DNA of 32,697 nt, taken from a virus. Shown in pieces: positions 6,966 through 14,003 of this stretch. The stretch spans positions 1 to 32,697 of the IMG/VR virus record IMGVR_UViG_3300001041_000932; one strand, written 5' to 3'. The notes beneath the pieces are model-generated. The model was not told the origin of the DNA, searched no databases, and saw only the letters and a program-made list of their open reading frames with translations. A program made the translations under genes and the position numbers. The stretch's first letter is position 1. The number at the start of each line of letters is the position of its first letter.

Positions 6966-8065
6966 TTCTTAATAGTGGCCTCCCTGGGATCTGGCTTGTT
7001 ATCGATAGGGAGATTGTTCTCGTAGTCGTTCAGAACTAACTGACGGCACTGCTGGCGAGCAACATGGGGATTCGTGAGGTGTTTTCCGAAACGCTTTACG
7101 AAGATATCTTTCTTGGTTTCGTCCGGGTAGGTTTCAAGCAGGAAGTCTCTGTATTCTATCCACGTCTTGTAATTCTTCGGCAGTTTTTGAACTCTTAGCA
7201 TCTTAGAATCTTTGCCGTACAGATTGCCAATACTGATACCCTTAACCCTTTTGAGCAACCGATTATAAGTACTAGGTTCAAACTCCGGCAACTCAACCAG
7301 CGCCTTGAAGGACTTCTCGTGGATTAAACTAGATACGCGGATTTCCTGTATCCCCATGCCCTTTTTGTACATATAGTCATAGATTTTCGAATACTTCAAT
7401 TTTGTATCATAGATATATTTCCATATATCATGGAAATTCCAATCATAGAGAGGATAGAAGGCAACGCTTCCGCGTTTCATCTTAGTGCACCAGAAAGTAT
7501 TTTGGTACCCGGGATTCTTAGCGACAGCTCGCCACCGGTTGGGGCTTTCCGTGGCGCGTAGGCCAACGAGAAAGGCTGTATTTTCGCGGGAGTTCTGAAA
7601 GTTTTCTAACGCATCATAAAACCCAAATCCTTTGTTTTTATCCCTGACGGTTTCCGTTTCTATGGGCCATGGTTTGTGCTGAATGGAACCGGTTTTCTTA
7701 CTACGCATCCACAATTTGTGTTTGCCAGCTTCCCAGCATATGAGTTGGCCTTCCGTTAGACTCGTGGCGTTGGTGAGCTTAAATTCGATCTGTAGCCATA
7801 GCGGGATAGTGTTCTCAGGATACAGTTTCATGAGGTACTCAATCTGCTTAATTGTGCTGTCGTATACCACCTCTTCATCCAGAAAGAATATGCCGATCTT
7901 TCTTCCGCGTTTATTAGCCTCCAAGAGCGCTAAATGAACCAAGACCGTGCTATCCTTGCCGCCACTTATCGATACAACAATGTTCTCGAACTCGTCAAAA
8001 ATGTACGACATCCTCTCCTTTGCCGAGACCAGTACCGACTTATTTATATAAACTTGCTTGAGCAT
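6947..8065 (-). CDS. PAPS-reductase-like PP-loop enzyme, IbrA-like
   Basis: The 372-residue protein carries the PP-loop SISGGKDS (about 32-39), which binds ATP pyrophosphate in the adenine nucleotide alpha hydrolase family, then FFLDEEVVYDST, LVGLRATES and a WCTKMKRG segment with a Cys. The C-terminal third looks like the DUF3440 region found with this subgroup. It is not a biosynthetic CysH: no sulfate assimilation genes are near, and a ParB-like partner, a DNA methylase and a helicase are. Related enzymes such as DndC/SspC-type proteins act in DNA sulfur modification, so nucleic-acid modification is plausible but unproven. It overlaps both neighbours. Confidence 0.85.
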   Translation of the reverse strand: MLKQVYINKSVLVSAKERMSYIFDEFENIVVSISGGKDSTVLVHLALLEANKRGRKIGIFFLDEEVVYDSTIKQIEYLMKLYPENTIPLWLQIEFKLTNATSLTEGQLICWEAGKHKLWMRSKKTGSIQHKPWPIETETVRDKNKGFGFYDALENFQNSRENTAFLVGLRATESPNRWRAVAKNPGYQNTFWCTKMKRGSVAFYPLYDWNFHDIWKYIYDTKLKYSKIYDYMYKKGMGIQEIRVSSLIHEKSFKALVELPEFEPSTYNRLLKRVKGISIGNLYGKDSKMLRVQKLPKNYKTWIEYRDFLLETYPDETKKDIFVKRFGKHLTNPHVARQQCRQLVLNDYENNLPIDNKPDPREATIKKWRELL

Positions 8066-8915
8066 AGATTGAATCCAACCTCGCTTTCCACGTTACAAAC
8101 TCGTTAACAATCACGGTGTCGATAGGTAGGGTGGTGCTTAGATATTTGATCTTGGCCATGCCAGTCGTTTTAATAAAATCGTTAAAACTTAGTCGCCGAT
8201 AGTGAGTGTCAATAACAATGTATTTTCCTTGTTTATCTATTTCGTCATAGGTTTTGACGTTATCTAGCTTGAATCGCTTGTTTCTTGCGACGTATAACTC
8301 CTCAGGGATAATTGCACATTTCTTAAGATCACCAGCGAATAGTTGCAGGGACCTCGGTATAGTATCTGGGTCCTTATTACCCAAATTATCGAAGAGTTGG
8401 TCCCGTTTTTTCGCGTATTGCTCCTTATTTTTGTCAGTGATCTCAACGTTGATTGTTTCGATCTTGACGCGGAAGGGCTTAATCTTAATATCCTCAGCTT
8501 GCAAAAATACATAATCAAAGGACTTCCCTTTGTATTTGCCTTTATTATCAAAGTCCAATAAGATCATGAAATCGTTCTTATCGGAGATGATCGGGAAGAA
8601 CTCAAAGATAATCTTATGTGGAGTCTGGTTAAGATAGTGGTGAGCACAGTTGTAGATCAACTCACTTCGGTTCGCGGTCCGCATGCAGCCATCCATAATG
8701 ATAAGGCATGTATTATCTATCTCTTCAAGAAGTCGGTAGAAGAACTTATACATTTCGATGTCTGCGTACTCGATGTACTCGATGTCGATTGGTACGCTGT
8801 ACTTGACCGGAAACTTCTTGAAGTAGAAACAATAGACTTTTTTGATGTCGGTTGCTTGCAGATATGCGTCGATTTCCTTTTGTTTCTCACGGCTGTTTAG
8901 GCCTATTCTGATCAT
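8040..8915 (-). CDS. Conserved-context hypothetical protein
   Basis: The 291-residue product has no clear family to me. A hydrophobic strand followed by acid (CLIIMDGCMRT, about residue 90) and the N-terminal pattern of short strands and helices suggest a nucleotide-type alpha/beta domain, but there is no Walker A. The middle is charged (EITDKNKEQYAKKRDQL). It overlaps the helicase by 4 nt and the PP-loop gene by 26 nt, a degree of coupling that suggests equal amounts of the three proteins or a complex. Confidence 0.7.
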   Translation of the reverse strand: MIRIGLNSREKQKEIDAYLQATDIKKVYCFYFKKFPVKYSVPIDIEYIEYADIEMYKFFYRLLEEIDNTCLIIMDGCMRTANRSELIYNCAHHYLNQTPHKIIFEFFPIISDKNDFMILLDFDNKGKYKGKSFDYVFLQAEDIKIKPFRVKIETINVEITDKNKEQYAKKRDQLFDNLGNKDPDTIPRSLQLFAGDLKKCAIIPEELYVARNKRFKLDNVKTYDEIDKQGKYIVIDTHYRRLSFNDFIKTTGMAKIKYLSTTLPIDTVIVNEFVTWKARLDSIYAQASLYK

Positions 8916-10324
8916 AAACCCTTAATCAACTCCCTAAGTTTGTTTTTATCACCTTGAGACTTCTCCACCTCCTGGCGAAACGATGCGGCGGCATTCTCCT
9001 TGTTAGACAACGCTTTATTGATCCTATCGTCAATACTTCCGGAACAATAAATATCGATGTAAGTTACGTCATGCTCCTGGCCTATGCGGTGGTCCCGGTC
9101 CTCGGCCTGTAAACGTTCAGAGTACTTAAACCCGTTGTTGTAAAATATGACAAAGTGCGACTCATTCAAGGTTAGGCCGTGGCCGCCACAGCTCGGGGTT
9201 GACACAAAGAACCGCGCTGGTCCTCGGAATAGTCCAACTTGTGCGGGACGGTCCTTTTCCTTGATCCCTCCATGGAATTGTGAAACAGAATCCTCGCCGT
9301 ACTTATCAGACAGAGCTTTTACTATCCCGCGTATATCATACATAAACTTGGCCCAGACAATGATCTTCTTGCCCTCAGGGATATCCGCAACCGCATCCAT
9401 AAATGTCTCCATCCGGTAATGTCGGAACTCGAATAACTTCATTTTGCCCTTAACGCGGTAATTCCAGAATCCACATACGATCTCCTGCAGGGCCGTAAAC
9501 ATGCGGAAGATAGAAGTCGAGTTAAAATCTTCGCGGTCCAATTCGGCTAGGAATTTCTCTTTGGCTAAGTGGTATTCGTGAGCTTGTTTATCAGTCATAT
9601 GGAAATATCGTGTTTCGTAGAGTTTTTTAGGGAGATCAAGACATTCCTCTTTTGTAATTTGGTAGACATACGGCTTAGTTTTAGCGGCTAGGTATGCGGT
9701 GTTGTGGCTCCTCACAATCCGACCCGGGAACTTCTCGGAATACTCAAGGTGGTTGGCAGCAAAACTGTAGAAGGAGTTATACCCGAGGATCTTGGGCGAG
9801 AGAAAACGCATCTGTGCGTAAAGGTCTACAACACCTTGGGAGAGGGGAGTGCCGGTTAGAATTAGGCGATACCTTGAGCGCGCGCTCATGGCCGTGATCC
9901 GTGTCGTGCGCTTTGAGTCGTGGCCCTTAATATAGCTCGATTCGTCCAAGATAACGAACGTTTTAGCCGTGATTAGCTTATTCGCAGCCAAGACCATGCG
10001 TGTACTACTACTCATCGACTCGATGCCGATAATATACCACAACGCCTTCGGTATTGATCGCTCCCGCGTCTTGCTCCCAAAAACGTAGATATCGGCATCG
10101 GTGCAGTCGGTGTGCTTGAGTATCTCTTGCCGCACGGTTTCTTTGAGTGATACTGGACAAAAGTAAACAACCTTGTCTATCTTATGTTGGCGACGGTAAA
10201 CAATTTCGAAGGTTGTTCTCGTTTTCCCTGTCCCCATGTCCATGAAGAGTCCGCCTATGGTAGTGGGAACCATTTTTTCTACAGCCGGTACTTGGTGGGG
10301 GAGAAGGTTAGTCTTTAAATTCAT
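8912..10324 (-). CDS. SNF2-type DNA helicase/translocase
   Basis: The 470-residue ATPase has superfamily 2 motifs in order: a Q-like LLPHQ, Walker A MDMGTGKT (28-35), motif II DESS (127-130, in place of the usual DEAH/DEGH), motif III TGTPL (157-161), and in the second RecA domain SQFHGG, STPSCGGHGLTL and the SNF2-like QAEDRDHRIGQ near residue 410. It would translocate on duplex DNA and remodel bound proteins. Such helicases are common in phage replication or modification clusters. It overlaps its neighbours by 4 and 17 nt. It has no nuclease domain. Confidence 0.9.
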   Translation of the reverse strand: MNLKTNLLPHQVPAVEKMVPTTIGGLFMDMGTGKTRTTFEIVYRRQHKIDKVVYFCPVSLKETVRQEILKHTDCTDADIYVFGSKTRERSIPKALWYIIGIESMSSSTRMVLAANKLITAKTFVILDESSYIKGHDSKRTTRITAMSARSRYRLILTGTPLSQGVVDLYAQMRFLSPKILGYNSFYSFAANHLEYSEKFPGRIVRSHNTAYLAAKTKPYVYQITKEECLDLPKKLYETRYFHMTDKQAHEYHLAKEKFLAELDREDFNSTSIFRMFTALQEIVCGFWNYRVKGKMKLFEFRHYRMETFMDAVADIPEGKKIIVWAKFMYDIRGIVKALSDKYGEDSVSQFHGGIKEKDRPAQVGLFRGPARFFVSTPSCGGHGLTLNESHFVIFYNNGFKYSERLQAEDRDHRIGQEHDVTYIDIYCSGSIDDRINKALSNKENAAASFRQEVEKSQGDKNKLRELIKGL

Positions 10325-11468
10325 CCAACACCTCCGTATCGTCAGGTATTTCTAGCACTGGAGCCCTGCTTGTTACAACGGCATAATCCTTTTCTTTCGG
10401 CTCCATGGCGATGCCGATAATCGAGTTATTACGCACCTCCTCTGCTCTTGTGATAACATCCCTAGCTCCGCTCGAAATCTCAAACTTATACATCTCCGCA
10501 AAGTCTAGCACCTCCGCGAAGTGCTCAGGCGAAACGACTACATTCGGCTTATCGTATTTTGCACCAGTGATGGATTTAGCTCGTCGATACAGATTTTCGT
10601 CTCGCGACCACGAAATAACGAACCATCCGAAGTATTTACCCTCTACTACACGAGATATCCACCGTGTACATTCTGGTTTGTAGTCGGCGTTAATTGCTCT
10701 CTCGCGGATCTCAGCGTCGAAGATCCGGATGGAGAACCCTGCGTATAGGAGTTTGTTTCCGGCTTCAGCAGCGCGGTCCTCAATGGTGCCATTCTTCATC
10801 CTTATTCTTCGTTTCCATGATCCTTCGGACCATACCATGTTTAGTTCTTTTTTCACAAGTTCGCGGAAACTATCTCGTTTCTCGGGGAATCTTATTTCTA
10901 GCAGATCGTCAAGGATGCGTATTTCTGCGACAGTCTCAGTTTTCGGATTCTCCGGCCGGACGGTGGCTTCCGCAAGAATATCCTTGACAACTTCCTTAGG
11001 CGGCATAATCTCTTCATGCTTGATCGTTTCTAATTCTGCGTTTAAAAGCTTCATGACCCCTAGTGAGTCCCTAACTAAAAACCGTCGATCTATCCACCAG
11101 TGGGCTCTTGTTTTTCCCGCCTTGATGTGTTCGATCGCATCCCGCATATTGGCTTGGGTATCAATGTGCCCTAATCGCTTATCTGCCGCAACCGAATCCA
11201 TGTATGAAAGCAGTTCTATCCTGATTGATTCGGCCCACGGAATCTGCTTCTCTGTGCCGGTTAGTGCAGGGAGATTGTTATCCTTCGCGGCTTCGGCAGC
11301 TTCTCGGTTCGCCTCTTTGCGACGGCGTTGCAGATCGACTTGGTAGCATTCGGAGCAGAGCTTGTCGGCTTCGATGTGTTCTAATTTCCATTCGCAGTCC
11401 TTAGTTTTCCCGATCAGGGCCACGGTTTCCTCGTGGCCGCAGGAGCGGGTGACGGTGTAGTTAGCCAC
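10308..11468 (-). CDS. Zinc-ribbon-headed protein of unknown function
   Basis: The likely start is GTG at 11466-11468, giving MANYTVTRSCGHEE; an ATG 21 nt upstream is possible. The N-terminal 45 residues hold Cys-Gly-His and a later CSECY pair, a likely zinc ribbon, followed by a basic helical stretch (QRRRKEANREAAEAA). The remaining 300 residues are mixed alpha/beta with WWIDRR and WISRV motifs and no family I know. It overlaps the helicase gene by 17 nt. A nucleic-acid-binding partner of the helicase is a reasonable guess. Confidence 0.7.
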   Translation of the reverse strand: MANYTVTRSCGHEETVALIGKTKDCEWKLEHIEADKLCSECYQVDLQRRRKEANREAAEAAKDNNLPALTGTEKQIPWAESIRIELLSYMDSVAADKRLGHIDTQANMRDAIEHIKAGKTRAHWWIDRRFLVRDSLGVMKLLNAELETIKHEEIMPPKEVVKDILAEATVRPENPKTETVAEIRILDDLLEIRFPEKRDSFRELVKKELNMVWSEGSWKRRIRMKNGTIEDRAAEAGNKLLYAGFSIRIFDAEIRERAINADYKPECTRWISRVVEGKYFGWFVISWSRDENLYRRAKSITGAKYDKPNVVVSPEHFAEVLDFAEMYKFEISSGARDVITRAEEVRNNSIIGIAMEPKEKDYAVVTSRAPVLEIPDDTEVLDEFKD

Positions 11469-12024
11469 TGCCCCACATCCAAGCCACAAACTTGTCAGCG
11501 TCCCATCCTAGCTCATCGCACGCGTCGAAGATGGAATCCATCCAGTCGGGATGATATTCATTACCTTCGCCAACGATCTTGTCAACTGACTTGAGATACT
11601 GAGCAAATGCTTCGCGTCCTTCTTTGCCTAACTCTACGAGCTCAGGGATCGACTTGAATTTTAGTATTTCGGACATCCAAAACTTTTTACGATAGATCTC
11701 TTCCATATCGCTTGGCTTTGCATATACCTCGACGTGATCATAATTTCCCTCGTTCACGATCTGGTTAAAAAATACGTCAACTTGCAACATCTGATCGCTA
11801 ATCGTCATGTGAGGCGCAGGTGTAACCTTAAAGCTAGAACCATGATCAGGCGCTACTCGCTTACTTGCCCACACTTGACTAATCTCATTATCCTTAATAC
11901 GGATCTCAATAGAGAATTCACCGAAAGGATATTCTCCGGTTACGACAACTGCGTAACGACCGTGGCCGAACTTAAAGTTTTTTACTGCTTCAAACGCTTC
12001 GCTGGTTAGTTCTATTAGGTTCAT
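11461..12024 (-). CDS. Hypothetical phage-type protein
   Basis: The ATG at 12022-12024, behind AAGGAGG with an 8-nt gap, is clearly the start (MNLIELTSEAFEA); an open frame extends further upstream without a site. The 187-residue product has a strand-rich first half (YAVVVTGEYPFGEFSIEIRI) and an acidic helical second half ending in Trp-rich AWMWGSG. No motif is recognised. It overlaps the next gene's start by about 8 nt. A structured leader with two hairpins lies upstream (12044-12112). Confidence 0.65.
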   Translation of the reverse strand: MNLIELTSEAFEAVKNFKFGHGRYAVVVTGEYPFGEFSIEIRIKDNEISQVWASKRVAPDHGSSFKVTPAPHMTISDQMLQVDVFFNQIVNEGNYDHVEVYAKPSDMEEIYRKKFWMSEILKFKSIPELVELGKEGREAFAQYLKSVDKIVGEGNEYHPDWMDSIFDACDELGWDADKFVAWMWGSG

Positions 12025-12043
12025 GGCTTCATCCTCCTTATTT

Positions 12044-12112
12044 CTGGGCCTATAACCCTTGAGCGCCGCACCCTTTCGGGTGGTCCTGGCTTGCACAGGA
12101 CTGGGCCTAGCG
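12044..12112 (-). promoter_or_regulatory. Structured leader with GAAA tetraloop hairpin
   Basis: On the minus strand GTCCTG pairs with CAGGAC (12083-12101), followed directly by CACCC-GAAA-GGGTG (12069-12082), a stem closed by a GNRA loop. The pair is flanked by direct repeats of AGGCCCAG at about 12044-12052 and 12101-12109. It precedes the ribosome binding site of the 11461-12024 gene and looks like a folded RNA element; its ligand or partner is unknown. Confidence 0.5.
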
Positions 12113-12114
12113 GG

Positions 12115-12336
12115 CTAGGAAATTTCAGGATACAATGTCTCGTTAATCATCTCCTGAAGCTTCTTCGCTTCAGGAATCATCCATTTCGGCGAATTTTTAG
12201 CCTGTTCTGAATCAGGCTCACATATCGAATAGTGCTCCCCATCCCAATTCCGAATATAGACAGTAGGTGATCCCATAGATGTCCTGACCACTATTTCTGG
12301 CCCTAGCTCCCATTTACCGATTTCAATTTTTTCCAT
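12115..12336 (-). CDS. Small hypothetical protein
   Basis: The 73-residue protein starts MEKIEIGKWELG; its first half is strand-like (IVVRTSMGSPTVYIRNW) and its second half a helix (EAKKLQEMINETLY), suggesting a small folded domain. The ribosome binding site (AAAGGGCG) sits just 3' of a GC-rich hairpin shared with the leader at 1865-1896. It is the second gene of the operon from the 12625-12653 promoter. Function unknown. Confidence 0.6.
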   Translation of the reverse strand: MEKIEIGKWELGPEIVVRTSMGSPTVYIRNWDGEHYSICEPDSEQAKNSPKWMIPEAKKLQEMINETLYPEIS

Positions 12337-12344
12337 TTCGTAAC

Positions 12345-12372
12345 GCCCTTTCGCCGGATTGGCCCGGCTGGC
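12345..12372 (-). promoter_or_regulatory. GC-rich leader hairpin, copy 2
   Basis: GCCGG (12353-12357) and CCGGC (12364-12368) form a stem around ATTGGC. Stem, loop and following GGCTGGC match the element at 1865-1896, and both lie immediately upstream of a small gene's ribosome binding site in a leftward operon. A shared protein- or RNA-mediated translational control is possible. Confidence 0.5.
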
Positions 12373-12379
12373 CTAATTC

Positions 12380-12589
12380 CTAAACTCCAAACATCGACCA
12401 TTCTTCCTCGATTGCTACTGGCTGTAATCCACTCAGTACCTTTTCTCTAAGTATGCTTAATTTACTTTTCTCCATCAGCATGCTGTCAAATTTTTCGCGT
12501 CCCATTAATGCAACCTCATTGTTGATTGTATCAAGTTTATCATTCAGTAGGTCCAGGACTGTTTTTAGATCATTTTTATTTAGTTCCAT
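12380..12589 (-). CDS. Small coiled-coil-like protein
   Basis: The 69-residue protein is almost wholly helical with a heptad-like run (DLKTVLDLLNDKLDTINNEV and later KLSILREKVLSGL). It is the first gene after the promoter at 12625-12653, behind a GAGGGA site. Strong position and small size suggest an early regulator or anti-host protein, but no family is recognised. Confidence 0.6.
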   Translation of the reverse strand: MELNKNDLKTVLDLLNDKLDTINNEVALMGREKFDSMLMEKSKLSILREKVLSGLQPVAIEEEWSMFGV

Positions 12590-12624
12590 TTCATTCCCTC
12601 GCTCTCAACTCTTGATCTTAATTA

Positions 12625-12653
12625 ATTATACAGCACGTTACGTTATGCGTCAA
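12625..12653 (-). promoter_or_regulatory. Promoter of modification operon
   Basis: On the minus strand TTGACG (12648-12653), 17 bp, TATAAT (12625-12630) form a near-consensus promoter. Its spacer carries ACGTAAC, and downstream the start region reads TTAAGATCAA. Both blocks also occur in the promoter at 2608-2636. An 18-bp inverted repeat TTCGTAA-TAAT-TTACGAA (12672-12689) lies about 20 bp upstream of the -35 box and may bind a regulator. Confidence 0.8.
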
Positions 12654-12690
12654 GGGATAAACAGGGGTATTTTCGTAATAATTTACGAAT

Positions 12691-12720
12691 AAAAAAAGCC
12701 CCCACTTTCGTCAGGGACCA
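12691..12720 (-). terminator. Terminator of coiled-coil protein gene
   Basis: On the minus strand GTCCC pairs with GGGGC across a 10-nt loop and is followed by seven T. It lies 7 nt after the stop of the gene at 12727-13596 and isolates it from the modification operon. Confidence 0.65.
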
Positions 12721-12726
12721 ATAATT

Positions 12727-13596
12727 TCACACCTTCGTCCGTGTTTTACCAAGTTCGAACTCGTGAATCCTTGCGGTCAAAGTCTGAATCCGATCTTGGA
12801 GAGTATCGATTTTGACCGTATATTCGTCTTTAAGTTTAGCTGTTGATTCGAGCACACGATTATTGGCATCGATCCCTGCCGCATGAATCTGCAGGTCAGC
12901 CATTTTTTGCATAGAGGCCAATTCGCCGGCATGAGTCTTTTCTCTGGTTGTAATAGCTTGCTCTTTGATTTCGATCACATGGAGATGTTGAGATGATTCT
13001 GTAATGAGTTTTTCGATTTGGCGCCGAGACTCTTTGCGCTGCGCCCTAAGCTCTTGTACTTCAGCTTCCATTTCAGCCACGGTCCCGATCCGCGCCTCCA
13101 AGGTTTCGTTTTGATTTGTTAGTAGCTCGATAGTTATACGATTAGATTTATTAACGGCTTCAAGCTCGCTATTTCTCTCAGAAAGCTCTTTGAGCTGATC
13201 CTGAATTTCGGCCAAATCCAACCGAGCTTTGTCGCGCTCAACTTCAGCATGAAGACGACTCTTATCTACCTGGTCGACAATTCCTTGATGCACTCGTTTT
13301 TCTTGATCGATGCTTTCTGTGAAGTTTTCCTTCAGGTCATGAAGTTTCTGGACCATGTTTGTAAAGATTGATTCGGCATGGGATAGGTGGTAACGAAGCT
13401 GCTGCATATCCTCGGTTTGCTCAGTGTCGCTACTGGCTAATAAATTCGTTTTGAATTGTGTAACCATGGCCGCGAATAGTTCTTTTTGGCTAAGGCCAGT
13501 TACTTTTAATAGCTCGCCCACAGATTCAGTAATGTCACTTGTGGTTTTTACCGAGTATGTAGGCGGGACTGCCTTAATTTCCTTTTCATCCGACAT
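12727..13596 (-). CDS. KfrA-like DNA-binding coiled-coil protein
   Basis: The 289-residue protein has a short N-terminal DNA-binding-type region (residues 14-50: YSVKTTSDITESVGELLKV then GLSQKELFAAMV, resembling an RHH or HTH) and then about 220 residues of nearly unbroken coiled coil rich in Glu, Gln, Arg and Leu. This plan recalls plasmid KfrA and similar phage proteins that bind their own promoter and form filaments; the identification is by architecture only. The gene stands alone with its own promoter, operator-like repeats (13621-13684) and terminator, which fits autoregulation. Confidence 0.7.
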   Translation of the reverse strand: MSDEKEIKAVPPTYSVKTTSDITESVGELLKVTGLSQKELFAAMVTQFKTNLLASSDTEQTEDMQQLRYHLSHAESIFTNMVQKLHDLKENFTESIDQEKRVHQGIVDQVDKSRLHAEVERDKARLDLAEIQDQLKELSERNSELEAVNKSNRITIELLTNQNETLEARIGTVAEMEAEVQELRAQRKESRRQIEKLITESSQHLHVIEIKEQAITTREKTHAGELASMQKMADLQIHAAGIDANNRVLESTAKLKDEYTVKIDTLQDRIQTLTARIHEFELGKTRTKV

Positions 13597-13620
13597 GATT
13601 TAAAACCTCCTCCAAGATAG

Positions 13621-13684
13621 GTATACTTTTTACCCTTGATATAAGCGGTGTTTACTTAGGTAAACTTGTAAACTTTTTGTATAC
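13621..13684 (-). promoter_or_regulatory. Operator-like repeats in coiled-coil gene leader
   Basis: GTTTAC (13650-13655), GTAAAC (13660-13665) and GTAAAC (13668-13673) form an inverted plus direct repeat, bracketed by GTATAC at 13621-13626 and 13679-13684. They lie just downstream of the -10 box over the expected start of transcription, where a bound protein would block the promoter. The likely binder is the gene's own product. Confidence 0.6.
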
Positions 13685-13688
13685 TATT

Positions 13689-13717
13689 ATTATAGCGCCA
13701 ATATTTGTTAGTTGCAA
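13689..13717 (-). promoter_or_regulatory. Promoter of coiled-coil protein gene
   Basis: On the minus strand TTGCAA (13712-13717), a 17-bp spacer and TATAAT (13689-13694) make a strong sigma-A-like promoter. The -35 hexamer is the same palindrome as in the 2608-2658 pair. Confidence 0.78.
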
Positions 13718-13722
13718 GAGCA

Positions 13723-13752
13723 TAAAAAGACACCGGGGATTAAACCCAGTGC
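13723..13752 (-). terminator. Terminator of plasmid-type operon
   Basis: On the minus strand CACTGGG pairs with CCCCGGTG (one wobble and one bulge) and is followed by TCTTTTT. It lies downstream of the 13777 gene and ends the long leftward operon of secreted and DNA-processing proteins. Confidence 0.75.
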
Positions 13753-13776
13753 GATAAGGTGTTGTAAAAGGAGAGC

Positions 13777-13980
13777 TTAGCCGCTCTCCTTTTTGTTTAT
13801 CCCGATCTTTATTTCGTAGACCGACTTTTCAATCTCCCTCACCGACTCGATCAACTCCGAATTTGCCTGTCGTACACCATTCCTGACAGCCATCTTGATT
13901 AGGTAGTAGAGGAGAATGAGGGACAGGAACCATAGGCAGAGGAAGAGAAGAGTGTTAGGGAGAAGGAATGCGTCGTGCAT
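13777..13980 (-). CDS. Small single-span membrane protein
   Basis: The 67-residue protein has one strongly hydrophobic segment (about residues 9-30) followed by a basic turn (RNGVRQ) and an amphipathic helix (ELIESVREIEKSVYEIKIGI). It would sit in the cytoplasmic membrane with a helical tail. A GAAAGGAATGATCCC leader gives the ribosome binding site. It is the last gene before the 13723-13752 terminator. Function unknown. Confidence 0.65.
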   Translation of the reverse strand: MHDAFLLPNTLLFLCLWFLSLILLYYLIKMAVRNGVRQANSELIESVREIEKSVYEIKIGINKKESG

Positions 13981-14003
13981 GGGATCATTCCTTTCAATAG
14001 TGG

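Noticed and set aside
5051-10324. Complete Dnd/Ssp phosphorothioation system
   Set aside because: No cysteine desulfurase, DndD-type ATPase, DndE or DndFGH genes are present; only the PP-loop enzyme type is shared.
10729-11346. Long plus-strand ORF (205 codons)
   Set aside because: It lies wholly opposite the zinc-ribbon-headed gene, has no ribosome binding site and a low-complexity Ser-rich product typical of antisense frames.
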